DNA of 64,000 bases. It comes from Chara braunii (taxonomy: Eukaryota; Streptophyta; Charophyceae; Charales; Characeae). The notes beneath the pieces were generated by a model. That model was given only the letters and a program-made list of their open reading frames with translations, was not told the DNA's origin and did no database searches. Shown here one piece after another: positions 33,592-43,592 of the stretch. How positions within the stretch are numbered: position 1 is the stretch's first letter; every line of letters starts with the position of its first letter. The DNA lies in assembly GCA_003427395.1 (NCBI GenBank), contig BFEA01000279.1:1460182-1524181 (forward strand), given 5' to 3'. The position numbers and the translations under genes are program-made.

Positions 33592-33868
33592 TAATCGTCA
33601 TTGCAAAATAACAGAACTATTTTTTTTTTTTTCCCCTGAACAAAAAAAAAACAACAACATAAAACCGAAGAAGACAAAAACTGCCAACCAAAAATCCCCC
33701 CAATTTTTTTTTTCTTTTTTTTTTAAATATTTCTTCTCTCCGCCTTTTCTGTTTTTTATTTTTTTAAATTCCATAAAATTCATTGTTTCCTTAAAAAAAT
33801 ATTTGGGAACCCCCCTTTTTTTTTTGCCTATTATCTTGGATGGGAAAAATCTGTGAAAAACATGGCCG
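32401..33868. mobile_element. Composite insertion rich in microsatellites, inside gypsy pol
   Basis: Between RNase H and integrase fragments lie (GT)/(CA) runs (32460-32570), a GC-rich Ala/Pro-coding-like patch, (AATC)n (32868-32962), (CA)n, a hairpin gcgcgccccggtggggggcgcgc at 33049-33071, and a copy of the 29-kb composite unit at 33195-33330. These are followed by (CT)n/(CA)n to 33591, A/T runs, and a GC-rich end reiterating catggccgc. It resembles the insertion at 59975-63340 in its mix of (ATTG)n, (CA)n, (CT)n and GC-rich foldback ends. Exact borders unresolved. Confidence 0.5.
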
Positions 33869-34245
33869 CTATCCAGCCGACCCCAGCGGTGGATGCGGCC
33901 ATGAACATGGCCGCCCTCCGAGCCTGACCCCACGGCTGATACAAGGGATGGCACCGAAGAAATCGGCGCGTCTACTCAATGTGTCGGCGACGACATTGTA
34001 CTTACCCTTGACTGGTTTCAACTCGAAGTCAAACTGGTCTATCTTTTCGGCCAGTTTGGTCAACGTAGGAGTCATCCATGCCTGGGTTTTCAAACAGCGT
34101 AGGGTCTCGCAGTCAGAGTAGACTTTAAAGTGCCGTCCTAGGAGATAGTGTCACCAATGGTTTAGTGCCTCCCTCAAGGCGAACAACTCATGCTCATACA
34201 TTGATGACCTTCTCACTAAGCTACCAACAAGACATGATTGGGTCC
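33869..34245 (-). pseudogene. Ty3/gypsy RNase H fragment
   Basis: The minus strand encodes MYEHELFALREALNHW, then after a stop HYLLGRHFKVYSDCETLRCL and, to the end, DFELKPVKGKYNVVADTLSR. These are the RNase H blocks of Ty3/gypsy pol (YEREL...W.HYL..., D..SL, V.GK.N..AD.LSR). One in-frame stop lies after NHW. The first catalytic Asp region is absent because the segment starts mid-domain. Confidence 0.8.
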
Positions 34246-34396
34246 CGCGCGTGTAAAAATCGCATGGTCTGATATAACGATGTTTTAATTTCCTAAGCGT
34301 GTCAGCTTCAGGCTGGACGTGACGTGTGTCGACAAGAACCTCGTCGCCAACTTTGAAGAGTTGGTCAACGCGAAAACAGTTGGTGCGAGTCGCCAT
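34246..34396 (-). pseudogene. Ty3/gypsy integrase C-terminal fragment, out of order
   Basis: Immediately upstream of the RNase H on the minus strand is FRVDQLFKVGDEVLVDTRHV followed by LRKLKHRYIRPCDF. This is the GPY/F-type module from the C-terminus of gypsy integrases (F.vGd.V...t......KL..r..GPF). In a normal element it lies more than 1 kb downstream of RNase H. The open frame runs through both, so the join is clean. Confidence 0.7.
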
Positions 34397-34519
34397 ACAA
34401 GTCTGGGAGTTAGCAATGCTCTTGCGAGCTTTGCTAAGCTATGAAACTGTATGAGCGCGTGTAAACGTGAGCGCGCGCTTTATGGCCCCCACCCGCGCTC
34501 AAAGCGCTCAGAGCGCTTA

Positions 34520-34524
34520 AAGGG

Positions 34525-34569
<45 letters not shown>

Positions 34570-34572
34570 ACG
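34520..34572. repeat. Poly-A run (about 43 nt)
   Basis: A homopolymer follows the ggcgcgctttatgg/aaagcgctcagagcgctt palindromic patch. Possible retroposon tail; the body is unidentified. Confidence 0.9.
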
Positions 34573-34749
34573 AAAAAAAAAACAAACAACGCATGTGCAC
34601 CTGAGGGGGTTGCGCTAGTGCAGGGGATGCAGTAGAGAGGGTTGCGCGGGAAAAAAGAATAGCGGATGGGGGTGATTTTTTTGTGTTGGGGGAGGTTGGC
34701 TGGTTGGGGATTGGGGGGTTGGGGGGCTGGGGGACAAGACTTCACCGAA

Positions 34750-34975
34750 TTGTCTAATGCAATCAGGAGAACTAAAACCCTAAACCACCGAACATGAAAA
34801 ATGACAAGATGTTTAGATCATGCTCTATATTCCAAGCACCCTCTTTAGCAGTAGAGGATAGAAAACACAAAGACGTCCTATATGCCTCCTGTCGCTGGAA
34901 CCACAGGTGACCATCACCAAGCTGTGTAAGATGATGACAACAGCAAAGTTGAGCAAACCCTAAACACAAAATAGG
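34750..34975. other. No supported gene
   Basis: Intergenic; short frames only. Confidence 0.4.
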
Positions 34976-34980
34976 ACCAT

Positions 34981-34982
<2 letters not shown>

Positions 34983-35055
<73 letters not shown>

Positions 35056-35133
35056 TGTGTGTGCACGGCTACCCACAGCACAGAACCAAAATAAAGGATA
35101 CCGTGTTGCCCACCAATTACAGGTCATCGCATG
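34983..35133. repeat. (CT)n(GT)n plus 70-bp unit, copy 1
   Basis: (CT) and (GT) are followed by gtgcacggctacccacagca and aggataccgtgttgcccacc, then the gap. The same arrangement occurs after the gap at 35638-35800. Confidence 0.9.
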
Positions 35134-35629
35134 NNNNNNNNNNNNNNNNNNNNNNNNNNNNNNNNNNNNNNNNNNNNNNNNNNNNNNNNNNNNNNNNNNN
35201 NNNNNNNNNNNNNNNNNNNNNNNNNNNNNNNNNNNNNNNNNNNNNNNNNNNNNNNNNNNNNNNNNNNNNNNNNNNNNNNNNNNNNNNNNNNNNNNNNNNN
35301 NNNNNNNNNNNNNNNNNNNNNNNNNNNNNNNNNNNNNNNNNNNNNNNNNNNNNNNNNNNNNNNNNNNNNNNNNNNNNNNNNNNNNNNNNNNNNNNNNNNN
35401 NNNNNNNNNNNNNNNNNNNNNNNNNNNNNNNNNNNNNNNNNNNNNNNNNNNNNNNNNNNNNNNNNNNNNNNNNNNNNNNNNNNNNNNNNNNNNNNNNNNN
35501 NNNNNNNNNNNNNNNNNNNNNNNNNNNNNNNNNNNNNNNNNNNNNNNNNNNNNNNNNNNNNNNNNNNNNNNNNNNNNNNNNNNNNNNNNNNNNNNNNNNN
35601 NNNNNNNNNNNNNNNNNNNNNNNNNNNNN
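35134..35629. other. Assembly gap (496 N)
   Basis: A run of N between two copies of the same repeat unit. Confidence 0.99.
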
Positions 35630-35635
35630 GCGCAC

Positions 35636-35637
<2 letters not shown>

Positions 35638-35724
<87 letters not shown>

Positions 35725-35800
35725 ACGGCTACCCACAGCACAGAAGCATAATAAAGGATACCGTGTTGCCCATCAAGTACAGGTCATCGCAAACTGAGTG
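35638..35800. repeat. (CT)n(GT)n plus 70-bp unit, copy 2
   Basis: Near-identical to 34983-35133 (gtgcacggctacccacagca, aggataccgtgttgcccatc, acaggtcatcgca). It is either a composite minisatellite or an assembly duplication around the gap. Confidence 0.9.
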
Positions 35801-35949
35801 TTCTAGAAAAAGGTCAGTGAAAAGAAGATCATTACGGAATCCAATCTGCCAATAACCTACCCACCTGCAGAGAAGATGGAAGAGAATTACCTCAGTAATC
35901 AATGGTCTGCGGCGCGACTCTACGGCAATAAGTCAAGAGCAAAAGACTG

Positions 35950-37199
35950 TGACACGGCAAGGCAGGGACGTGACTACGGATTGGGCGATGGGGAGCAGCA
36001 AGGGACATAGGATGGAGGGCACGGGGGAGGCAAGTGGGAAGACATAAGCACACGGCAACAAAGAAAACGTAGACACAGAGGGTGAAGGAAAGGGCAGAGG
36101 GCAACGAGGCATGCAAAGATGTGTGGCAACAAAGGACAAAGGCTGTCGGGCAGGGAGGAGCTGGGTGGGCACACAAAGGCATGAGACAACAACGCACAGA
36201 TCCACTGGACGACATGCAACAGCAAACAGCAAAGGCTGGAGCCTGGAGGGCATGGGGGAGCTGGGAGGGCAGACGGCACATAAGCACACAAAACAGGCAA
36301 AGCAGAAAACAAGACATACCAGTCCCAGAAGAACACAAAGACCAAAAAGATTAAAACTGATGATGAGAGATTGTTCCTTGGGAGTTGCACCAACTGATCA
36401 GGAGGCTGAACCCTTCATAATCTTTGGAGTCCCCATATTGATGGTTTGGGTCATGAACTCTTTGACCCTTGTTGAAGGCAGACTGTCCACAAACGGAACA
36501 TAGCAGCAGGCAACAAGCTCAGCGAAGCACGAGGCAACACTTCCGGAGCAATCCAACTGCAGTTACTGCACAACGCCAAAAATGACTTCAAGGAATGACA
36601 GGCGAAGCGGACGAGCAGCACAGCAAGAGCACAGCGAAGCACTAAGGAAACACCAACAAGGCAGTCACACTACATGGCACACAAGCAAAGGACGCAGAAG
36701 CCTGAAGGGACGACACACTGATGGGTGACAACACTGACAAGCCAGCTGAACAGCGAAGCACAAAGCAACACCAACACCACAGCCACACCACACAGTGAGC
36801 ACAGAAGCTTGCAAAGAACGACGCATGAACTTCATGAAGCAAGCGAGACGGCCAACACAACAGCGCTGGAGTGCAGACGAGGCAGTCTACACATCCAACA
36901 TGGAGCAAAGCGGCAGATCACCTATTCACATATTAAAGGGTAAACCTCGCAGACTGTTGGTTCCCAACTTCCCACCACCCGCTGAGCAAGGGAGTCGCTC
37001 CGACGGACGTCGGTCATCACCCATACACCATACGCACCACACAGACATCACGAACAGAGTTGCTCCCCTAAGAGTCTTGTAGGCACAAAAACGGACCACC
37101 TACTATTTAGCACTGTTTAAAGGTGCTTACTTGGACAAACATAAAGGAAAAATCGCAGAAAGGACAAACAACAAACAGAAGACAGACCTACATAAAACT

Positions 37200-37205
<6 letters not shown>
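35950..37205 (-). repeat. Dispersed repeat about 1.2 kb, copy 1
   Basis: The minus strand matches the plus strand at 60424-61400. Shared words include atcagttttatgt, ggaaccaacagtctgcg, gacagtctgccttcaacaag and gggtcatgaacccttg-like blocks (ggtttgggtcatgaactctt). Both copies begin at a (CA)n. No domain recognised; frames differ between copies, which argues against a conserved protein. Confidence 0.7.
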
Positions 37206-37274
<69 letters not shown>

Positions 37275-37325
37275 TGTGTGTGAGTGTGTGAGTGTGTGAG
37301 TGTGTGAGTGTGTGTGTCTGTGTGG

Positions 37326-37367
<42 letters not shown>

Positions 37368-37400
37368 GAGGGTGTGTGCGTGTGTGTGTTCGTGTGTTGT
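37203..37400. repeat. (TG)n microsatellite
   Basis: (TG) of about 70 bp, then interrupted tgtgtgag/tgtgggtg units, inside the dispersed repeat. Confidence 0.95.
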
Positions 37401-37600
37401 AAGATTCCACCACAACAGCACCTATTCCACCTAGACGAGTAGATTCGAGTTGAGCCCGCCCAACAATTAAAGAATTTGCATCTTTAGCAAGCAACACGAA
37501 TCATAACAGAACCATCTTGAATTGTGTCTAGTTGGTGTTTCTTTGGGCAACATCTCCTCTTTTACTATGCCGCGCACGTACAAACTTGCCCACGTGGAGT
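37388..37600 (+). repeat. Dispersed repeat, relative of 1480-1665
   Basis: gtgttgtaagattccaccac, attccacctagacgag, gattcgagttgagcccgccc, ctcttttactatgcc and gcacgtacaaact follow the same order as at 1528-1660. Confidence 0.6.
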
Positions 37601-37619
37601 GTGGTTGAGCGGCAGCTGC

Positions 37620-37915
37620 CCACATCCCCGTGTACCGAAACCGCCAGTACCTGGCCCCAGCCTTGCTGAAAGGACAAGGCTGGCGACATCACAATTCTAC
37701 CCACATGGAAGCTACTGGGGCCATTACCCAGCTTCGGCTTGTGCTGGAAACCGGGTCCAAAGTCCCAGTCAGTGCTCTGCCAACATTTCTCAGAGTGGGG
37801 TTACAGCAGTGGTGATCCGATACTGGCCCACCTGTGGTAGCCCAATGATACAGCTTGGCCTTCCTTTTCAATTTGGAATGTATCTGATCCTTAACCACCC
37901 CCCCACTGTCCGCAG
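37620..37915 (+). repeat. Dispersed repeat, relatives at 30410 (-) and 52290 (+)
   Basis: Blocks cacaattctaccc, actggggccattaccc, cttgtgctggaaaccgggtc and agcttggccttccttttcaa recur at the other sites. Noncoding. Confidence 0.6.
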
Positions 37916-37919
37916 TGAA

Positions 37920-38545
37920 GCACTTACCTGAGCAAGCAGCACGTACAGGCTTGGACTCGCCTGAACAACTCTCCGAACTGTTTATATATTTGCATTGTAT
38001 GCTCCCTCGGCTGCGGCTTGGGATGAGCTGGATGGTACATGACCATAAAGAAACAGGGAAAGCAGAAGAAGGAAAACAAATCCAGGATGAAAACGAGAGC
38101 CTGGGCCCAATTGTAGGCTAGCTTGCTATCTCACAAGAACAATCAAGCATAGATAGGAGGAAAGGGAAGAGGCATGACAGCTCACGGACACAACAGATCC
38201 CACTGGGGCCACACGGGGGCCCACACCTGCCCCTCTCACTTGTTCCCTTCCTATTTTCTCTCAAACCTATAGCTGCCATCATCCTCACAGTCTCAGATCT
38301 GATGATGGTTCTGCCAATGTGCTCTGGAGAGGGGTGGAAATGAGATGAACTGCTTGTTTGTTTTCTAAGTTTCTGAAACGAGTCCCGTGTGCCCTGGAAG
38401 CTGACCTCACCCTTCACCTGCCCATGTCTTCTTCAAGTGAGGATATGATGATCTTAACCCTCCGTCTTCTCGCGTGCAACCCCCTTTTCTGCTGTTTTCC
38501 TATCGTGACAGCACCCAGAGCTCAAACCGCTCCGGCTTTTCTCCG
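37920..38545. other. No supported gene
   Basis: Unique-looking DNA without convincing frames. Could contain intron or 3' flank of the gene whose exon lies at 38550-39005. Confidence 0.4.
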
Positions 38546-38549
38546 CCCT

Positions 38550-39005
38550 CTAGAGATGGATGTATGTTGGGAGAGAAATCTGGTAGTATCGAGCTCCGTC
38601 AATGAACTCTGGCGAGATATAGAGAGCGGCGTATGTATGCCCACTCAAAAAGGGGTCACCATCAGGCCAACAGTAGTCCCACTTTGACCCCGTTGACTTC
38701 ACAAGTGGGGAGATCTCAATGGGCTGCTTCAGTGGAACGTTGAAATGCGACTTGGTTTCGTCCTTTACAACCTCTTCTGGAAGAACGTACAGGGTATGTC
38801 CAATCCATGCCCTTGAACGAAAGAAAATGACTTCACCCTCCGACAACCTTTTTATGTCGTTCTCAAACTTGCTATCATAAGGTGTTTGCCCCCAAAACGG
38901 TGTTTTCTCCCAATAGAAAGAGGCCTCAATTTTCCCTCTGAGGATGTTTAATGTGAACCCAGACGCCAATATTGACTCCATCGTTGCTTTATAGAGGCTA
39001 TAGTT
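38550..39005 (-). CDS. Terminal exon of an unrecognised protein
   Basis: About 150 codons on the minus strand, ending RYYQISLPTYIHL-stop. A possible acceptor is a T-rich stretch ending in cgag at about 39006-39010, after which the exon reads NYSLYKATMESILASGF. Distinct motifs are RLSEGEVIFFRSR, TLYVLPEEVVKDETKSHFN, KWDYCWPDGDPFLSGHTYAA and the C-terminus. A decayed paralogue at 28020-28493 retains the same blocks and end, which supports real protein coding. There is no signal peptide or transmembrane segment in this part. Upstream exons were not located. I do not recognise the family; the Trp/Tyr-rich, beta-like composition is all I can say. Confidence 0.6.
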   Translation of the reverse strand, partial: NYSLYKATMESILASGFTLNILRGKIEASFYWEKTPFWGQTPYDSKFENDIKRLSEGEVIFFRSRAWIGHTLYVLPEEVVKDETKSHFNVPLKQPIEISPLVKSTGSKWDYCWPDGDPFLSGHTYAALYISPEFIDGARYYQISLPTYIHL

Positions 39006-39154
39006 CTCGAAAAAAAAAACAAAAAACAGAAAAAAAAAAGGGTCCACGTGCCTGACTGAACTGCTAAAAAGGGTCAGCCCGAGACTAAAATGCTAAAACG
39101 CAGTTTGAAATGCAATTATAAACTGCCTTCGTGACTGAGCGGTAGTTACCCCGA

Positions 39155-39561
39155 AAATAAAACGAGAATGAAATTATTGAGTGGGAGAGCACATTTTTGA
39201 CACCGCCATCTTTGGCGATTTTTCATTTTTAAAGGAAAAACAAAAACTGAAAAGAGAGAAAACAAATTAGCGAGTGGCAAGCGAGTTTTGACACCACCAT
39301 CTTCGCGGATTTTTCATTAATTTTTGGCTTTACAGAATGCCTTCAAAATTAAGAGGAAGATACCGTACATTACAAAGAACTCACAAAAAACACTTCATGA
39401 AAAGAAAAAAAAAGGAGCCAAAATATTTTTTTGCGGGGTCTGAACTCCTTCAGATTCGGGCCCCTTACGGGGACCTGAATGACGTTCGGGGGGCCGCTAA
39501 GCGCATGAATGACGTTCGGGGGACCTCTAAGCGCCTCCGTACGTTCGGCCTGGCAACCCTG
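39155..39561. mobile_element. hAT-like MITE, one end missing
   Basis: The right end, cgttcggcctggcaaccctg (ends 39561), is the inverse of the left end of the 15858 element (cagggttgccaggccgaac). Internal ttttgacaccaccatctt appears at about 39289 and a variant at 39213. The left GC-rich end is absent. GC-rich gacgttcgggggacc words occur twice at the right. Confidence 0.75.
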
Positions 39562-39589
39562 CTGTTCTTTTTTTTCTTTTTTTTTTTTC

Positions 39590-40260
39590 AGGGATAATTT
39601 GCGAAATACCCCTATAAGTTGAGATACATGGCAAAATGCCCCTAAAAGATCTGGGTAGAGCGGAATGCCCTTTTGGGCCTCATTCTGTGTGTACAAAAAG
39701 TGCTAGTTCTTGAATGTACTTCTTTGTTATCCGCTTAGTATAGAATGCATGCTGTCTCTCTTCTACTTTCTTTTCTTTTTTTTTTTAACAAAAGGGTCCA
39801 TGTCGTAGTAGAGGGTGGATGCTAGGCCTGGGGAGGCACCTGTCTTCGTACTCAACCAGTGAGGAGGTCAGATGGCTTGTGACAACCCAAAGGACAGTCA
39901 TCCTCCAGGGGGCATCATTCATGACCTGTTATATCCTAATCTTATCGCAAGTAGAGCCCTACAGCGGAGCTACCCAGACCTCTCTATCGAGGACTCGACC
40001 CACACCAACCCGCGCCTTCCGAGGAGTCGCCGACACACGTACCCTCCGGGTGCTACCATAGGAATACCCCGAAGGAGGGGTCACAGATATACCTGGTCAC
40101 TCCCAACCTGTATCACATCGTGAAGACTCTATGGGCAGCGAAGCTAGCCTTCTACATCAATGCGACAGCCCACCCTCCCCTGCCTAAGATGACACCTTAC
40201 CTAGAAGCCCTTCCCCAGACTAACGCCCCAGTCGACCCCTCTGAGAGACAGGAACCAACC
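39590..40260. other. Degenerate TIR element and unique DNA
   Basis: cagggataatttgcgaaata at 39590 and aatgcccctaaaag resemble the ends of the 47026-47681 element. No gene is supported between 39700 and 40260. Confidence 0.4.
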
Positions 40261-40383
40261 CGGCTGAAGCTCAGTCCAAAACAATAAAATAAAATAAAAT
40301 TAAAAAAAAATAATAATAATAAAATCACATTGCGTACTTTACGAAACCATTCCCCACGATACGCTCGTGGAGGTTTCTTTCCA

Positions 40384-40384
<1 letters not shown>

Positions 40385-40464
<80 letters not shown>

Positions 40465-40607
40465 CTGTGAGTGGGTGTGGGGGGGGGTGTGTATGTGTGT
40501 GTCTTTCTCTCCCATGCACGCGCGCGGACACACACACACACCCACACCCACACACACACACACCGATACACACACGCACACACACGGCGGTTTAGCCGCA
40601 CGGCTTG

Positions 40608-40649
<42 letters not shown>

Positions 40650-40678
40650 TGTGTTTGTGTGTGTGTGCGCGCGCGCGA

Positions 40679-40717
<39 letters not shown>

Positions 40718-40730
40718 GCGCGCGCTCAGG
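40385..40730. repeat. (CT)n, (GT)n, (CA)n with CGCGCG, inverted
   Basis: (CT) of about 75 bp is followed by (GT)/(CA) stretches. gtgtgtgcgcgcgcgcgaga at 40660-40680 is mirrored by cacacgcgcgcgcgctc at 40711-40727. Alternating purine-pyrimidine DNA of this length favours Z-DNA and slippage. Confidence 0.9.
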
Positions 40731-40964
40731 ATGCGTAAGTCAATCGGCCCAGTGTTGACTTGACTGATGCAGTAGGAGCCTCAAACTCGTCTCCTCGAGC
40801 GTTATCTCATCCGTTTAGGCGGTGGTTGCTCAACTAAGTATTGATACGTTCGAGGGATCGACTTCACCCTCACCAATCTCTTCATAGCGAAAACGGCGGT
40901 CGCTCTCGGAAAGCGGTCCCTGACATCCTTAAATGCAACTTCCCTCTCAGCCATGGATATATGA

Positions 40965-40984
40965 TCTCTCTCTCTCTCTCTCTC

Positions 40985-41015
<31 letters not shown>

Positions 41016-41018
41016 TTC
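40965..41018. repeat. (CT)n(TA)n microsatellite
   Basis: (CT)10 followed by (TA)13. Confidence 0.95.
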
Positions 41019-41149
41019 CCCCCTGCCACACACCGAAAGAGATCTGAAGTGCAATGCTCCTACTCGAGACTTGCCTTCTTCGTGTTTGTGTGCGTGCCTG
41101 TGTATGCGCGCGCGCCTCTGCGTGTGCTCCCTCCTGGGGACGTGCGTGT

Positions 41150-41640
41150 GCGCACGGTGTGGGTAGACGGGAGAACAGGCAGACGGGCAGACATAACGGC
41201 ATGCAGACAGGGGGATTGACAGACTGACGTATAGGCAGACGGCCTCACAGACACATGGTCTGTGGGTGGTCAGGAACCTACCGTGGCTTCAATGGCTGGG
41301 TCTCCATTGAGATGCGGACGGGCAGACAAAACGGATGCAACACGAGGGAGGGAGGCATGAAGAGACAGATGAGCAGACGGATAGACGCACCAGCACCCGA
41401 CGCACTTGGAGCCAACAGATCAAATGATAGACAGGCGCAGCCACAAGGAGAAACGAACGGCCTCATTGGCTATGGACACATGGAGAAGCGAGCAACGGAC
41501 GGACAGCCACGCGTACTTCAGACGGATGGGAAACGGACGGACAAAGCAGCTCGTGCAGGAATGCCAAGTGAGGGACTTACTCTCTGACTGCCTGACTCCT
41601 GACTGCATGTGCCCACCAAAGGTGGCAAAATACACTCGTT
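41150..41640 (-). repeat. Degenerate CAGAC-rich repeat, inverted relative of 26283
   Basis: cagacgggcagacataacgg and variants recur. ggcttcaatggctgggtctccat is the inverse of the 26597 block. Purine-biased; open frames are incidental. Confidence 0.6.
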
Positions 41641-41830
41641 ACTATTTATAGCAAATCGATGAACCTGGCCATTTTCTGACAAAAGATGCACTCGTTTCGT
41701 TTTTCGTTTCGTGTGCCGTGCGGCGACGCCCTAAGGCAGTGAAAGGGATGCGCCATTCTGGGTTGAGCCGCATATCCCCTCTCATCCTTGTCTCCTCCGG
41801 AAATCTCACAACTGGGGGTCGATAGTGATT

Positions 41831-41941
41831 GGGCCTCGCTGCACGACTCTCCAAATGTGCAAAATCAGAATGAATCTTCCCATAGAACGTGGAAAGGTAC
41901 CCCGCCATTTTGTGCATTTGGAGAGTAGTGCAGCGAGGCCC
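41831..41941. mobile_element. Harbinger-like MITE, 111 bp, TSD att
   Basis: Ends gggcctcgctgcacgactct and agagtagtgcagcgaggccc; att on both sides (41828-41830, 41942-41944). A variant of the 122-bp family with GCTGCA in place of GCCACA in both arms, so the arms changed together. Confidence 0.85.
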
Positions 41942-42067
41942 ATTGTCATCAGATACATGTACGCTCGTCATTTTGTACGGACTGATCATCGACGAAAGGG
42001 GATCGGTGGCAAGAGAAGAAAGTGCGCTCACCGGAGTGCATTCGAAAACTGAAGTCAGAAGGACAAA

Positions 42068-42189
42068 GGGCCTCGCCACACCACTCTCGAAATGTGCAAA
42101 ATGAGAATGAACTTCCCGTTAGAACATGACCAGATGCACGCGCCACATTTTTGTCTTTTTCACATTTCGAGAGTGGTGTGGCGAGGCCC
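42068..42189. mobile_element. Harbinger-like MITE, 122 bp, TSD aaa
   Basis: Ends gggcctcgccacaccactct and agagtggtgtggcgaggccc, a perfect pair. aaa flanks both sides (42065-42067, 42190-42192). The best-preserved copy and therefore the youngest in the window. Confidence 0.9.
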
Positions 42190-42419
42190 AAAGTTCAACC
42201 TACTACCTAGGACTTGGATCCCCCTCGACGCAGCCAGTTCCTTTGCAGGCCAGCTTGACTTTTCGACCAGAGGCTATAGATGTTCTTCTCCAGTCCTTCG
42301 GTCGTTGGAGATATAGCTAGGACAAATTTATTGAAAAAACGAAGACGTAAGTACGTTCACGTCACCTTTGCGTATCGAATGGGCAAAAAAAACATTTTGG
42401 GAAAAGTCGTAAAACCTGC

Positions 42420-42443
42420 CTCCCCGTGAGGAAACCTTTGTAT

Positions 42444-42477
<34 letters not shown>

Positions 42478-42700
42478 ACGAAACCTTTGTATCCATTTCT
42501 CCCCAAACGAACGGGGAAACATTCGTCGGGAAAGAAAACGGTGCCAAGTTCGAGAAAAAAAAGAAAAAAAAAAAGCGACGGAAGTACCGACGGCCGTGGT
42601 GTCAGAGGGGAAAACAAACAGAAAAAGAAAATGCCCAACGGATGCTTTTCGGCCGAAATCGCTCATTTCTTCTTTTTTTTTTTTTTCAAAAAAAATCGCT
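42420..42700. repeat. Poly-A with duplicated gaaacctttgtatc and inverted gggga words
   Basis: gaaacctttgtatc occurs at 42431 and 42479 around a run of 30 A. The following gtatccatttctccccaaac is related, inverted, to 25330-25370. Retroposon debris; class unknown. Confidence 0.5.
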
Positions 42701-43023
42701 CATTTCGAGTTCGCGCCTGGTTTCTTTGCCGGCGGGGGATTTTTCGCCTTCAGGATTTCAAAACATGCCGGCGTGAGTTTTTTCGCCTCTAGGGTTGCAA
42801 AACATGCCGCTTCCGCCGTTGTTTCTAAATAAAAACTCAATCTCGGGTGAGAAGACAGCACGAAATTTATGACCATATTGGCTAGAGCGGAACCGTTAGC
42901 AATCAGTATGCTCTGATATCTGCAGGCTCACTACCACTTTCCGATACATACTTACATACACTGATGCATGTGGACACACACACACACACACACACAAAAA
43001 AAAAAAAGAAAAAAAAAAAGGAC

Positions 43024-43130
43024 TTATGGAGAGTAGGTATCCGGTTTCAGATATGACGCTACCTGCGTCCTGTCGTCAACAAAGCCAGAGACTTCGGAAA
43101 CATGCTCGAAACAACAATAAAACACAGGTA
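43024..43130 (-). other. Possible last exon region of the serine protease
   Basis: After a pyrimidine-rich stretch ending in ag (minus strand, about 43131) there is an open frame AAGIPVFYCCFEHVSEVSGF ... TQVASYLKPDTYSP-stop. The end resembles the C-terminal helix region of S1 proteases only loosely. The phase does not match the donor at 43178, and the intron would be under 50 bp. Weak. Confidence 0.2.
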
Positions 43131-43178
43131 TACCGGCGGCCTGGAGAAGAAGAAGTTTTGGAGTCGCAGAGCACTGAC

Positions 43179-43498
43179 CTGTCTCCATTGATCGTCCCCT
43201 TGTGGTCACCAGGTGTGTTGCATCCCCCGCAGATTGCAATATCTCGAGGGAAAGTCCTGCCCCACCCGTTCCACCACTGCTCGCAGACTTCAGGTGGAAG
43301 GTAGTCCACAGTCACTGTATTGAGGACAGGGTTTCCACCGTATCCGCTGAGCGTCAGATCCGAGCCGTACCTTACCTCCTCCTCGCTCGGGGAGAGTCGG
43401 ATGGAATGGACTTTCTCTGACAAGACGATCGGCGAATCCAATTTCAGGATCACGAAGTCGTAGTGCGTATTCACAGCCACCCTTAAATTCTTCGCGGC
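43179..43498 (-). CDS. S1A serine protease exon 3 (catalytic Asp)
   Basis: The minus strand reads AAKNLRVAVNTHYDFVILKL and continues with a GYGG turn, DYLPPEVCEQWW and AICGGCNTPG to TINGD. HYDFVILKL corresponds to the NDIALLKL block with the catalytic Asp of chymotrypsin-fold proteases. The exon ends ggagacag followed by gtcagt, a donor that would split the catalytic Ser codon (GD-S). The residue at the equivalent of Asp189 appears to be Gly and that of Cys191 Ile, so trypsin-like specificity is not supported. The acceptor is ag just before gccgcgaag and joins in phase 0 with exon 2. If no intron is spliced here the catalytic Ser is replaced by Arg, which would mean a dead enzyme. Confidence 0.65.
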
Positions 43499-43592
43499 CT
43501 GTCTCCTCTCCTTGACCAAACGTCCAACACATGAACGTTCAATTCCATTTTGGGTGGAAATGGATTTCCGACGCCTCCGCCATGCTACTCAC

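Noticed and set aside
33330-33611. Long open frames of Ser-Leu, His-Thr or Cys-Val repeats
   Set aside because: These arise from (CT)n and (CA)n in every phase and have no coding meaning; likewise at 14345, 27041, 37203, 40385 and 53730.
34960-35855. Open frames across the 496-N gap
   Set aside because: Runs of unknown residues bridge two microsatellites; no evidence of coding.
41255-41587. 110-codon plus-strand frame
   Set aside because: Lies in a degenerate CAGAC repeat related to 26283-26665, where the frame is not conserved.
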